Positions 26,234 through 34,497 of a stretch of 64,000 bases of DNA are shown one piece after another. The position numbers were made by a program, and so were the translations under genes. Position 1 is the stretch's first letter; the number at the start of each line of letters is the position of its first letter. The notes under the pieces were generated by a model that was given only the letters and a program-made list of their open reading frames with translations, did not search any database and was not told where the DNA came from. This DNA comes from Actinoplanes couchii (GTDB taxonomy: Bacteria; Actinomycetota; Actinomycetes; Mycobacteriales; Micromonosporaceae). The stretch lies in NCBI RefSeq assembly GCF_016862075.1, contig NZ_BOMG01000086.1:1-64000 (forward strand). Direction: 5' to 3'.

Positions 26234-28198
26234 TTAGAAGGTGGTGCCGGCCGTCAGCACCGCGTCGGGGTCGTCGACCAGGTTGCGGACGTCCCACATC
26301 CAGACGCCGCCGGTCCAGGTGGGACGGAATCCCAGCAGGTCGGACATCGCCCGCAGCATCTCGATGTCCCGGGTCTGCGGGGTCAGCACGACCACCCCGG
26401 CCTTCCAGAACCGCAGATCGGCCAGGGCCATCTCGCGCCGGGCGTCGGTGATCACCGGCACCGGGTTGCCGCCCCGGATCGAGGCGATCAGGCCGCTGGT
26501 CGGGCGCCACGGCGGGGCGAACATCGCGGTCCGGTCGCCCGGGTTCTGCGGGTTCTCGTTCGGCAGCAGCGCGTACGCCCCGGCGATCCGCATGTCCTGG
26601 CCGGTGACCGCGGTCCAGCGCAGCGGGTCCGGGTAGCTGCTGTCCGGCAGCGGCAGCGCGACCAGGGTGTGCGCGTCGTCGACGTAGGCCCGCCAGGCGC
26701 CCGAGGTGACGAAGTCCGGCACCGGGTCCATCGGGGTGGTGGCCAGCGGCCGCGGGATCAACGGCACCAGGGCCATCGCGACCGCGGTGATCATCGCGAC
26801 CCGGACCGGCCCGCGGGCGGTCGGCTGGGTGCGCATCATGTCGGCGGCCTTCTGGCAGCCCAGCGCCAGCACGATCGCGACGACCGGGGCGATCGCCATC
26901 GCCCACCGGGTCGGCACCGCCGCGTTGAGCACCGGCAGGTAGTGCAGTGCGGCCCAGATGCCCGGCAGCCCGGTGTCGGAACCGTTGAACACGATGCGCG
27001 GGCCGAGTGACATGGCCCCGAGGAGCACCGCGATCCCGCCGAGGGCCAGGACCGCCCGGGACCGGCGCATCCAGATGAGCAGCCCGACGAAGAGGACGAT
27101 CAGACCCCAGCCGAAGAAGGCGTTCTCCTCGGCCGGGTTCTGGGCGAGCCGGGACGCGGTCGCCGAGTCGCCGGCCATCGAGTGCCGCGAGTAGGCGGAG
27201 AACGAGGCGAGGTCGGCGCCGAAGTTGCGGACCCCCTCGGCCAGACCCTGGTAACTCTGCGGTCCGAAGAACTGGACGCTGAGCGGGTAGGCCAGCGCGG
27301 CCAGCGTGACGGCCGCGGTCACCCCGAGCGCCCGCAGGAACGGCAGCACCTCACCCGGGTGGTCCTTGCGCCGCACTCCGGCCATGACCGCACAGAAGAC
27401 ACCGAGGCCGACCGCGGTCATGAAGAGGATCTCGAGGTTGATGAAGGCCTGCCAGACCAGCAGACCGGCCAGGATCAGGCCGTTGCGCACGGCCTTGCCG
27501 CGGACCCGGAGCTCCAGCGTGCGCCAGATGATCAGCGGGACCAGGAACTGCGAGACGATGTTCGGGTGGCCGCCGGCGTGCGAGACCATGCTCGGGGCGA
27601 ACGTGGCGAACAGCGCACCGACCCAGGCCGCTGCCCGAGAGGTGACGAAGCGGCGCGAGAGCACCAGATACCACGAAGCACCGGTTAATGCCAATGCGCC
27701 GGTGAGAAATACGTTGAAGGCCACATGCGGACCGAACAGAAGAGTGACGGGCGTCAGTGGCAAGGAAACAGCCAACACAGAGGTGTTGGCCATCATGTTC
27801 ACCCCGTCGGGGTAATTCAAGCGGTCCGAGAAGAACGGATAAGCGCCATCCGTGAGCACCCGCGCACCGTGCGCCAGCATCCACTCGAAGAAAGCCTGAT
27901 CCTGCGGATCATCTCGAAGTTCATGATCAAGATTGAGCCACAACGGAGCGGTGAGCATGAACGCCGCGATCACGAAAGTCGTGATCGCGGCAACGTCCCG
28001 CCAGGTGATCAGGCGCCGTCTGACCTGCGGTTTCTCGGCTTCCGCTGGGGAATCCGGAACCGCTGGAGCGGTCACCGAGCCGTTTGACCCGAGGGCTATC
28101 AGCTCCGCATCCAGGTCGTCGTCGGCGGTCACTTGGCTCGGCGGCAGAACGTTCCCGCCGGTCGACTGGCCTGTCGAGTTCAAACCCGTAATCGTCAT
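26234..28198 (-). CDS. Polytopic membrane protein, GT-C glycosyltransferase-like
   Basis: About 654 residues with a Ser/Thr-rich cytoplasmic N-terminus of ~75 residues, then 10-12 membrane segments and a soluble C-terminal part. The first external loop contains DPQDQAFFEWMLAHGAR and NYPDGVNMMANTS; acidic residues in this loop are the mark of GT-C enzymes that use polyprenyl-phosphate sugars. Similar proteins are common in actinomycetes but have no assigned acceptor. I chose ATG 28198; the frame is open to 28306. Downstream is a perfect hairpin terminator. The methyltransferase gene is divergent. The glycosyltransferase role is inferred from topology. Confidence 0.78.
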   Translation of the reverse strand: MTITGLNSTGQSTGGNVLPPSQVTADDDLDAELIALGSNGSVTAPAVPDSPAEAEKPQVRRRLITWRDVAAITTFVIAAFMLTAPLWLNLDHELRDDPQDQAFFEWMLAHGARVLTDGAYPFFSDRLNYPDGVNMMANTSVLAVSLPLTPVTLLFGPHVAFNVFLTGALALTGASWYLVLSRRFVTSRAAAWVGALFATFAPSMVSHAGGHPNIVSQFLVPLIIWRTLELRVRGKAVRNGLILAGLLVWQAFINLEILFMTAVGLGVFCAVMAGVRRKDHPGEVLPFLRALGVTAAVTLAALAYPLSVQFFGPQSYQGLAEGVRNFGADLASFSAYSRHSMAGDSATASRLAQNPAEENAFFGWGLIVLFVGLLIWMRRSRAVLALGGIAVLLGAMSLGPRIVFNGSDTGLPGIWAALHYLPVLNAAVPTRWAMAIAPVVAIVLALGCQKAADMMRTQPTARGPVRVAMITAVAMALVPLIPRPLATTPMDPVPDFVTSGAWRAYVDDAHTLVALPLPDSSYPDPLRWTAVTGQDMRIAGAYALLPNENPQNPGDRTAMFAPPWRPTSGLIASIRGGNPVPVITDARREMALADLRFWKAGVVVLTPQTRDIEMLRAMSDLLGFRPTWTGGVWMWDVRNLVDDPDAVLTAGTTF

Positions 28199-28475
28199 AG
28201 CATCGGCGAGCCTAACCGAGGATTCCAAGAAGCCCGCAGTGTGCGGCCCACACGTGATAGAGCCGATATGAACGCGTGTTTTCAGCGTGTCCGTCGTGCG
28301 GTCCACTCTGTGGACTTCGGAAGGGGTAACCCATCCGAGTCCCTGATCACCTATGTCTCAATCAGGCCAAAAAATCAGTGGTGCCGAGCACTCAACTTTC
28401 GGATAGGCGCTTCAAGTGGTTAACTTCAGCGGTCCCGCTGTCAGCTCAGATCGGCAAGATGAGGGAACCTCACCT

Positions 28476-29189
28476 ATGGCAGACATCACTGGAGACCAGC
28501 GGATCCAGTCTGAAGTGCTCGAAGGCCTAGCCACCGCGGTGAACCACCGTCGTTGGTTCGTCGAGCTCGCGCTCCCGTACCTGGGAGACAACCCCATCGA
28601 GATCGGTAGTGGTCTCGGGGATTACGCGATCGAGTGGGCGGAGCATCTGCCGAAGTTCACCGCGACCGAGGCCGACCCGGACCGGCTCGTCCTGCTCAAG
28701 GAGCGGATGGCCGACCACGCGAACATCGACGTGAAGCAGATGCTGCTTCCGGCCCAGGACGCGAACTCCGAGTACAGCGCCGCCGTCTCCTACAACGTGC
28801 TCGAGCACATCGAGGACCACGTGGGCGCGCTGCGCAGCATGAAGGAACTGGTCCGCCCGGGCGGCAAGGTGATCATCATCGTGCCGGCGTTCATGTTCGC
28901 GATGAGCCAGGTCGACATCGCGACCGGCCACATCCGCCGCTACACCAAGAAGACGCTGGGCGCCGCCTTCACCGAGGCCGGGCTGGAGATCGAGAAGCTG
29001 CACTACGCGAACGCGCTGGGCCTTCTCGGCTACTACACCGCCACCAGCATCTTCAAGCTGGCCCCGAAAGAGGGGCCGATGGTCAAGATCTACGACAGCG
29101 TGGTGCTGCCGGTCACCAAGGCCGCCGAGCGGGTCGTCCGTCCGCCGTTCGGGCAGTCGGTCTTCTGCGTGGCCCGCGTCCCCAGCTGA
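28476..29189 (+). CDS. Class I SAM-dependent methyltransferase
   Basis: A 237-residue methyltransferase. Motif I is IEIGSGLGDYA, the acidic end of the second strand is ATEADPDRL, motif II/III covers AAVSYNVLEHIEDH, and later comes LVRPGGKVIIIVPAF. This is a UbiE/Methyltransf-11-like pattern acting on small molecules or lipids. The C-terminal third has two hydrophobic stretches (NALGLLGYYTATSIF and DSVVLPVTKAAE), suggesting a membrane-associated substrate. ATG 28476 follows GAGGGAA at good spacing. It is divergent from the GT-C-like membrane protein, a pairing that suggests a glycolipid or polyprenyl substrate. Confidence 0.9.
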   Translation: MADITGDQRIQSEVLEGLATAVNHRRWFVELALPYLGDNPIEIGSGLGDYAIEWAEHLPKFTATEADPDRLVLLKERMADHANIDVKQMLLPAQDANSEYSAAVSYNVLEHIEDHVGALRSMKELVRPGGKVIIIVPAFMFAMSQVDIATGHIRRYTKKTLGAAFTEAGLEIEKLHYANALGLLGYYTATSIFKLAPKEGPMVKIYDSVVLPVTKAAERVVRPPFGQSVFCVARVPS

Positions 29190-29199
29190 GTTCCGAGAG

Positions 29200-29237
29200 A
29201 ACGGCCGCCGACCGGTGTCGGCGGCCGTTTTCCTGTC
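29200..29237 (+). terminator. Terminator of the methyltransferase gene
   Basis: A perfect 13-bp stem (29200-29212 with 29217-29229) with a four-base CGGT loop begins 11 bp after the stop codon. The stem ends in AA/TT and is followed by TTCCTGTCC, a weak U-tract. Confidence 0.8.
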
Positions 29238-29243
29238 CACGGT

Positions 29244-29310
29244 CAGCCGCGAATCCGCGGTCAGCCGTTGAAGCCGTGGCCAGCCGTTGAGGCCGTGGTC
29301 AGCCGCGAAC
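29244..29310. repeat. Short tandem repeat, 18-19 bp unit
   Basis: Three and a half units beginning CAGCCG (at 29244, 29262, 29281 and 29300). The two central ones are near identical: CAGCCGTTGAAGCCGTGGC and CAGCCGTTGAGGCCGTGGT. The last unit overlaps the 3' end of the PEBP gene, so the array probably grew by slippage from the gene end. No function is suggested. Confidence 0.75.
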
Positions 29311-29829
29311 CTGGAACGTCGGGCGGATCGTGGCCCGGGCCAGGGTGTGGAACGCGAGGTTGAACCCGACGTAGGCCGGCGAGGCGTCCGGCGTCACCTC
29401 CAGCGCGTCGACGTCGATCGCGTGCACCGCGAAGACGTAACGGTGGATCCGGTCACCGGGCGGCGGCGCCGCACCGCCGTAGGCACGGTCGCCGTAGTCG
29501 CTGCGGACGCAGAAGGCGCCCTCCGGCAACGGCTCGACGCCACGGGCCAGGCTGGTGACCGAGACCGGGAGGTTGACCAGCACCCAGTGCCAGAAACCGC
29601 TGCCGGTCGGTGCGTCCGGGTCGAAACAGGTGACCACGAAGCCGCGCGTCTCAGCCGGGAAACCCGACCAGGACAGCTGCGGCGACAGGTTCTTCCCGCC
29701 CACACTGGTGTGCGCGAAGAGCTCGTCCAAGGGCTGCCCGTCGGTGACGTCCACGCTGGTCACGGTGAAGGCCGGGACCTGTGGCAGAAGATCGTACGGG
29801 TCGGGCGCCAAGGCGCGGTCAAGACTCAT
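29299..29829 (-). CDS. YbhB/YbcL-type PEBP-family protein
   Basis: A 176-residue phosphatidylethanolamine-binding-like protein of normal bacterial length. The anion-pocket motif DPDAPTGSGFWHWVLVNLP is intact, as are GGKNLSPQLSWSGFP and a later HRYVFAVHAID. Bacterial members are cytoplasmic, of unclear role, and are sometimes called Raf-kinase-inhibitor-like. ATG 29829 is the sole reasonable start. The last codons overlap a short tandem repeat. It has no operon partner. Confidence 0.95.
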   Translation of the reverse strand: MSLDRALAPDPYDLLPQVPAFTVTSVDVTDGQPLDELFAHTSVGGKNLSPQLSWSGFPAETRGFVVTCFDPDAPTGSGFWHWVLVNLPVSVTSLARGVEPLPEGAFCVRSDYGDRAYGGAAPPPGDRIHRYVFAVHAIDVDALEVTPDASPAYVGFNLAFHTLARATIRPTFQVRG

Positions 29830-30132
29830 GGTTGGCCTCCGACGTGGTGAAAAAGAACTGGTCGAGTTTTCCCACGGTGGCCAGAGACTAACCGTTCAAC
29901 ATGACCGGCGGCTTTCGCCGGGCTTGCCACACGCCGTCACACGATCGGGTAAACGCACAGGTGGTGCGCATGGGGTCGGCGTGCATCGGTAATGCTTCTG
30001 TCAGACATCCGACCGGGTGTGCGCGGCACAGATCCCCGCGCCTGGTCGTGATCGGCCGCCGTACGGCACGGTGGTCAGCTAGTCGGCACCCGTCGTCATC
30101 GGCGGGTGCTGACTGCTTTTCCGCCCCTTTTC
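29830..30132. other. Gap of about 300 bases, nothing seen
   Basis: No gene or clear RNA structure. It should contain the PEBP promoter on its left side. The right side borders the 3' end of the NlpC/P60 gene; a TTTTCTC stretch at 30127-30134 lies there without a clear stem. Confidence 0.5.
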
Positions 30133-31179
30133 TCAGCTCAGCCGGGACACCGACAGCCCGTTGTAGAGCTTGCGGTAGACCACCCCGGTCCGGCTGTTCC
30201 CCGCGTCGACCATCATCCCCTTGCCCATGTAGATGCCCACGTGACCGCGGCCGACCACCAGGTCACCGGGCCGGGCCGAGGACCGGGACACCGACCGCGC
30301 CCGGCGGGCCTGACCTCCGGACGAGTGCGGCAGGCTGATGCCGGCCTTGGCGAACGCGCGCTTGGTCAGCCCCGAGCAGTCGAAGCCGCCCGAGCCGTCG
30401 CCGCCGCGGACGTACCGTTTGCCGACCTGGGAGCGGGCGAAGTCGACAACCGCCCGCATGTCCCGGCTCCGGACGTTCTCGCCCCGGCCCGCCGTCGACG
30501 TCCACCGGCGCTGCACCGAGACGCTCTTCCGGGCCGACCGGGCGGCTCGCCGCTGCTCCCGGAGGGCCTGGCGCTCGGCCCGGCGAACGGCACGCGCTTC
30601 GTGGCGCGCCGCCCGTTCCGCGTGCCGGGCCGCCCGTTCCTCGTAGCGCGCGGCCCGTTCCTCGTAGCGCCCCGCCTGCTCCTCCTGGCGCGCGGCACGA
30701 TGCTCGTCGCGCGCGGCCCGGCGTTCGGCACGCTCCTGCCGGCGTTCGGCCCAGCGTTCCGCGCGCTCCTGCGGGGTCTCCGTCTCCCGGCGTTCCGCGC
30801 GCCGCTCGACGCTGCGGCTCGCCGGCAGGTCGGCGCCCTCGGCGCCGCGGGTCACCGGCAGGTCGGTGCCCCCGATGGCGACCGCGGACACCGGACGCAG
30901 CACCAGGGACCGGCGCGGCATCGCCCGTGAAGCGCGATCCACCGTGTCCCGGCGGCTCCGTAGGCCGGCGGACAGCGCGACCGGGTCGAGCCCGGCATCG
31001 AACTTGAACTCCCGGAGCCGCTGCCGTAGAGGCTTCGCCTCCGGGGCCAGTGGGCTCGCGACCTTCTCCGCGGGTTCCGGCATGACCGGCTGGGCCATCG
31101 GTGTCAGGACGGCGTCGTGCTCGACCGGGTCTAGCGCCGGCGTGATGACGGCCAGCGCGAGCGCGCCGACGGTCAGCAC
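30133..31179 (-). CDS. NlpC/P60-family peptidoglycan hydrolase with long charged helix
   Basis: About 348 residues. A hydrophobic N-terminus (VGALALAVITPAL) serves as signal sequence or anchor. A long Arg/Glu/Ala helix follows (about residues 125-220, with near-repeats such as RYEERAARYEERAARHAERA). The NlpC/P60 domain comes last, with the catalytic Cys in GGFDCSGLTKRAF, a His in GHVGIYMG and a third polar residue after MMVDAGNS. It cleaves peptide cross-links in the cell wall. The GTG at 31179 gives a very short N-region. Upstream, a GGAGG at 31209-31213 is placed for a CTG codon at 31203, which would add eight residues (LHGSSTRR) and make a better signal peptide; I think that start is likely. 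Confidence 0.9.
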   Translation of the reverse strand: MLTVGALALAVITPALDPVEHDAVLTPMAQPVMPEPAEKVASPLAPEAKPLRQRLREFKFDAGLDPVALSAGLRSRRDTVDRASRAMPRRSLVLRPVSAVAIGGTDLPVTRGAEGADLPASRSVERRAERRETETPQERAERWAERRQERAERRAARDEHRAARQEEQAGRYEERAARYEERAARHAERAARHEARAVRRAERQALREQRRAARSARKSVSVQRRWTSTAGRGENVRSRDMRAVVDFARSQVGKRYVRGGDGSGGFDCSGLTKRAFAKAGISLPHSSGGQARRARSVSRSSARPGDLVVGRGHVGIYMGKGMMVDAGNSRTGVVYRKLYNGLSVSRLS

Positions 31180-31411
31180 CCGGCGGGTGGACGAACCGTG
31201 CAGTGTTGCCTCCGAAATAGGCCCGGGGCACTCGCGCGAATCCCATCCTTACGCGACCGGTGCTGCTGGTCGCGTTTATGCCGCCGTCGAAGGTGGCAAT
31301 GAGAACCCGGACAACCGTGCATATTCCGTGGACCATGCCAACACAACATCGAATCCGCCGGGGCGCGATTCACATAATTGGCCCCCGATCACGAACCGAT
31401 AAACGCTGCTT

Positions 31412-32029
31412 TCAGCGCGGATCCGGCAGATTTACCCGTACTCCTGAAGTGGTAAGTCCGTCACTCAGTTCGGCGTCGCTCGGACGGGCGCCGTCAGGCA
31501 TGTCGAAGGGGAGCACGCCGTCCACCGTCTCGCCCGGCTCGATCTCGTTGAGCAGCGAGGAACCGTGATCGTTGAGAAACACCGCGGCCTGTTCGGCGAC
31601 GGCGTAGGCTTCCCCATCGGTGTCGCGGACCCGCTGTGCGGCGCTGTCGAACAACATGGGTTCCGCGCCGTTGTTCGTCACTTCGACATCGAGCAGACAG
31701 AATTGCCCGGCGGCTTGTTGCTCCATACCGTCCGGGCCCACCGAGGCCACTCCGCATCGCACGCCGGTCACCTCGACGTCGAATCCGGGGGCCGGAGAAT
31801 CGCCCGGCGCCACCGCGATCGTCAGCACCTGGGGCGGGGTGGTGACCACCGCCCAGGCGCCGAACCCGACCAGCCCGGCCGAGACGATCACGCCGCCGAC
31901 GATCCAGTTGCGGGCCCGGCGCGGCTCCACGTCGTCCGGGTACGAGCCCGGCTCCACCCGATCCGGGTACGGGCGCTGCGGCGGCGCGTGCCGAGGGCCG
32001 GCCTTGGAGCGATGCGGTGTGTACGTCAC
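31412..32029 (-). CDS. Membrane-anchored DUF4352-type lipoprotein-like protein
   Basis: 205 residues: a proline/arginine-rich cytoplasmic tail of ~45 residues, one membrane segment (WIVGGVIVSAGLVGFGAWAVV), then an extracellular Ig-like domain. The domain has FDVEVTGVRCGVASVG, FCLLDVEVTNNGAEPM and GVLPFDMPDGARP, which match DUF4352/telokin-like folds; two Cys may form a disulfide. The GTG at 32029 follows TGGGGG at short spacing. A longer open frame to 32125 has no ribosome site. The function is unknown; it may bind a ligand at the cell surface. Confidence 0.8.
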   Translation of the reverse strand: MTYTPHRSKAGPRHAPPQRPYPDRVEPGSYPDDVEPRRARNWIVGGVIVSAGLVGFGAWAVVTTPPQVLTIAVAPGDSPAPGFDVEVTGVRCGVASVGPDGMEQQAAGQFCLLDVEVTNNGAEPMLFDSAAQRVRDTDGEAYAVAEQAAVFLNDHGSSLLNEIEPGETVDGVLPFDMPDGARPSDAELSDGLTTSGVRVNLPDPR

Positions 32030-32176
32030 GGTGTCCCCCAGCGGTCGGCAGCCGCGCCCCGACCGGGCGCGCTGTCCATCCATGCTGGGTTCGATACGAC
32101 TGCATCGCGTTGCGACTCGCCGCATATCCGCACTTATCGGTCATAACACTTCGTAACGGTTCACCCGAAGGCGTGA

Positions 32177-33139
32177 TCAGGTCAGCAGAACGATCTTCCC
32201 GAAGTGGTCGGAAGACTCCATCAGCTCCTGCGCGGCCGCCGCCTCCGCCATCGGGAACGTGCGGTGGACGACCGGTTTCACCAGGCCGGCCGCGATCAAC
32301 GGCCACACCTGGTCGCGGACACCGGCCACCACCCGCGCCTTGTCCGCCGGTGGACGGGCCCGCAACGACGTCGACGACACCCGGCCACGCTTGGCCATCA
32401 GCCGGCCCAGATCCAGCTCCGCCACCGCGCCGCCCTGCATGCCGATCACCGTGATCCGGCCGTCCGGGGCCAGCGCCGCCACATTCCCCGCCAGGTACTT
32501 CGCGCCGACGATGTCCAGGATCACGTCGGCCCCGCGACCGCCGGTGTGGGCCTGCACCGCCCGTACAAAATCATCGGTCCGGTAATCGATCGTCAGCTCC
32601 GCACCAAGAGCCCGCAGCCGATCGTGCTTCCCGGCCCGCGCGGTGGTCAGGACCTTCGCCCCCAGCGCCACCCCCAGCTGGACGGCGAATGTGCCGATCC
32701 CGCTGCCGCCGCCGTGCACCAGCAGCGTCTCGCCCGGCCGCAGCCGGTCCCGGTCCACCACGTTGGACCACACCGTGCACGCCACCTCGGGCAGCGTCGC
32801 CGCCTCCACCAGCGACAGCCCGGCCGGCACCGGCAGCAGCTGCCCCACCGGCACCGCCACCCGCTCGGCATAACCACCACCGGCCAGCAGCGCACAGACC
32901 CGCTCACCGACGTGATGCCCGGTCACCCCCGGCCCCACCGCGCTGATCACCCCGGAACACTCCAGCCCCGGATAGTCGGGCGCCCCCTCCGGCGGCGGAT
33001 AGTGGCCCTGCCGCTGCAGCACGTCGGCCCGGTTCACCGCCGACGCCGTGACGTCGACGATCACCTCTCCCGCCCGCACTTCCGGATCGGCCACGACGGC
33101 CCAGGTGAGCTGCTTGTCCTCGATAACGATCGCGCGCAT
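32177..33139 (-). CDS. NAD(P)H:quinone oxidoreductase, zinc-free MDR family
   Basis: A 320-residue medium-chain dehydrogenase/reductase of the PIG3/QOR type. The N-terminal GroES-like part has NRADVLQRQGHYPPPEGAPD, the quinone-oxidoreductase signature region, and the Rossmann fold has HGGGSGIGTFAVQLG. No structural or catalytic zinc ligands are present. It reduces quinones or enones with NADPH in the cytoplasm. ATG 33139 starts the family alignment; the frame is open for 22 more codons. It stands alone, next to a tRNA-Ser gene on the other strand. Confidence 0.93.
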   Translation of the reverse strand: MRAIVIEDKQLTWAVVADPEVRAGEVIVDVTASAVNRADVLQRQGHYPPPEGAPDYPGLECSGVISAVGPGVTGHHVGERVCALLAGGGYAERVAVPVGQLLPVPAGLSLVEAATLPEVACTVWSNVVDRDRLRPGETLLVHGGGSGIGTFAVQLGVALGAKVLTTARAGKHDRLRALGAELTIDYRTDDFVRAVQAHTGGRGADVILDIVGAKYLAGNVAALAPDGRITVIGMQGGAVAELDLGRLMAKRGRVSSTSLRARPPADKARVVAGVRDQVWPLIAAGLVKPVVHRTFPMAEAAAAQELMESSDHFGKIVLLT

Positions 33140-33206
33140 GAGGCCGACTCTGCCCCACCGGTACGACAAGAACCACAGCCGGGTGGCAGACTGTAGCGGC
33201 ACCACG

Positions 33207-33291
33207 GGAGGATTCGCCTAGTGGCCGATGGCGCCGGTCTTGAAAACCGGTATGGGGAAACTCATCGTGGGTTCGAATCCCACATCCTCCG
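33207..33291 (+). tRNA. tRNA-Ser (anticodon TGA)
   Basis: An 85-base type II tRNA: acceptor GGAGGAT/ATCCTCC with discriminator G, anticodon arm CCGGT-CTTGAAA-ACCGG showing TGA, a long variable arm (TATGGGGAAACTCAT), and a T arm GTGGGTTCGAATCCCAC. CCA is not encoded. It is followed by a strong terminator and then an integrase relic, marking it as a used integration site. Confidence 0.97.
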
Positions 33292-33309
33292 CTCGGATGA
33301 GCAGCAACA

Positions 33310-33350
33310 CCGCCGCTGACCTGCCACCACACAGGTCAGCGGCGGTTTTT
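33310..33350 (+). terminator. Intrinsic terminator of tRNA-Ser
   Basis: A perfect 14-bp stem (33310-33323 with 33332-33345) with an 8-base loop is followed by five T. It starts 18 bp after the tRNA. Confidence 0.93.
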
Positions 33351-33408
33351 GTGGAGCACCGGCCGGTCTCCGCTGGATCACACCCGTCGCGGCAACGGAA
33401 TCTCAGCG

Positions 33409-33888
33409 TCAGTCCTGGTCATCGCCCATCTTCGAGGCATCGTCGATGCGCTTCGCACAGACTTTTCGCAGGACGTAAACGCTGTCTCCGGCCCACTCGG
33501 CGACCTGGGGCACCGGAAATCCCTGAGCGTGTCGAGTGCCTTGCGGCCCACGGCAGCGTCCCTCAGGTCGTTGAGGTTGACGGTGTTGGCGGTGAGCCAT
33601 CGGACCGCGGTCCGTCCTCGCGCCGGCCTTGGTGAAGGAGTGTCCGTAAAGCGCTCGCCGGATGACTGCGTCGGCCGGGGCATCCCGTTCGGTATTCAGC
33701 AGGGCGAGGGTGACAGTCGCCAGCGCCTCGGCGATGCTCATAAGCTGTTCGGCGGCGGCCTTCGGCCACTTCATGTTGACGAAAGCGACGGCGTGTCGGT
33801 ACCACGTCTTCGTGTTGATCTCGCGCGCCATCGGTTCCGGCAGACCGGTCACGGTATCGAACGCAACGCACTCCCGCTGGTGAGTCAC
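33409..33888 (-). pseudogene. Tyrosine integrase relic with internal deletion
   Basis: The N-terminus is a typical actinobacterial phage/ICE integrase: ECVAFDTVTGLPEPMAREIN, TWYRHAVAFVNMKWPKAAAE, SIAEALATVTLALL and AVIRRALYGHSF. A shift then gives TANTVNLNDLRDAAVGRKAL. The middle, with the Arg and His-x-x-Arg catalytic parts, is gone. The first frame resumes at the very C-terminus, VPQVAEWAGDSVYVLRKVCAKRIDD, where the normal ending is AGHSV then a nucleophile Tyr (VYAK). Here the Tyr is Cys and the His is Asp. It points toward the tRNA-Ser(TGA) 120 bp away, the expected layout at an attachment site. It cannot recombine DNA. Confidence 0.85.
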
Positions 33889-34008
33889 CAGTTGGGATTC
33901 GCCTTGCCGACGCCCCGAGGTAGTCCGCTACGTTTTTCGCCGTCCACTACTCGGCCCGTGGGGTCGGGCCGTGATGCGGCAGACGCCACGTACTCATTCT
34001 CCCTGATC

Positions 34009-34452
34009 TCAGTCGGCGGCGGGGTTGAGGATTCGCTGAGGGCCGGTGCCTCCGGCGGCCAAGCGGTCGCCCGGGTTGGCCAGTTTGCATCTCTGCAGGG
34101 ACAGGCAACCGCAACCGATGCAGCCGCTCAGCTCGTCGCGGAGGCGTTCCAGGACGGCGATTCGCTCCTGGAGGCGGTAGCGCCAGCTCGCTGACAGGCG
34201 GGACCAGTCGGCCTTGGTGGGGGTGCGGTTCTCCGGCAGTGACGCCAGGGCCTCGCGGATCTCGTCCAGCGACACACCCACCTGCTGGGAGATCTTGATG
34301 AACGAGACCCGGCGCAGTTCGGCCCGGTCGTAGCGCCGCTGGTTGCCGCTGGTCCGGGAGGCGTGGATCAGGCCCTCGCGCTCGTAGAAGCGCAGCGCGG
34401 ACGGCGCGACGCCGCTGCGGGCGGACAGTTCGCCGATGGTCAGCGTCTCCAC
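34009..34452 (-). CDS. soxR: Redox-sensing MerR-family activator SoxR
   Basis: 147 residues. The MerR helix-turn-helix is at the N-terminus (TIGELSARSGVAPSALRFYE, then GNQRRYDRAELRRVSFI), a dimerisation helix follows, and the [2Fe-2S] cluster motif CIGCGCLSLQRC has the exact C-x2-C-x-C-x5-C spacing of SoxR. In actinomycetes SoxR answers redox-active metabolites and quinones. The GTG at 34452 follows AAGGGG at 6 nt. It is divergent from a split transketolase across 45 bp, which contains a dyad suited to MerR-type control. Confidence 0.95.
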   Translation of the reverse strand: METLTIGELSARSGVAPSALRFYEREGLIHASRTSGNQRRYDRAELRRVSFIKISQQVGVSLDEIREALASLPENRTPTKADWSRLSASWRYRLQERIAVLERLRDELSGCIGCGCLSLQRCKLANPGDRLAAGGTGPQRILNPAAD

Positions 34453-34465
34453 GGCACCCCTTGAG

Positions 34466-34481
34466 TTGAAGTGAACTTTAA
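34466..34481. promoter_or_regulatory. Candidate SoxR operator in a divergent promoter
   Basis: TTGAAGTGAACTTTAA is an imperfect dyad (arms TT-AAGT and ACTT-AA). It lies midway between the SoxR start (34452) and the transketolase start (34498). MerR-type activators bind such dyads inside promoter spacers. The match to the known SoxR box is only partial. Confidence 0.45.
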
Positions 34482-34497
34482 GTAGCAGTCTAGGGCC

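Noticed and set aside
26106-26906. Extension of the RTX-repeat gene to a much earlier start
   Set aside because: The extension is antisense-like, out-of-frame text of the membrane-protein gene; a signal peptide and a strong ribosome site fix the start at 26105.
29244-29310. CRISPR-like repeat array
   Set aside because: Units are 18-19 bp with no spacers and directly abut; it is a simple tandem repeat. No cas gene is present.
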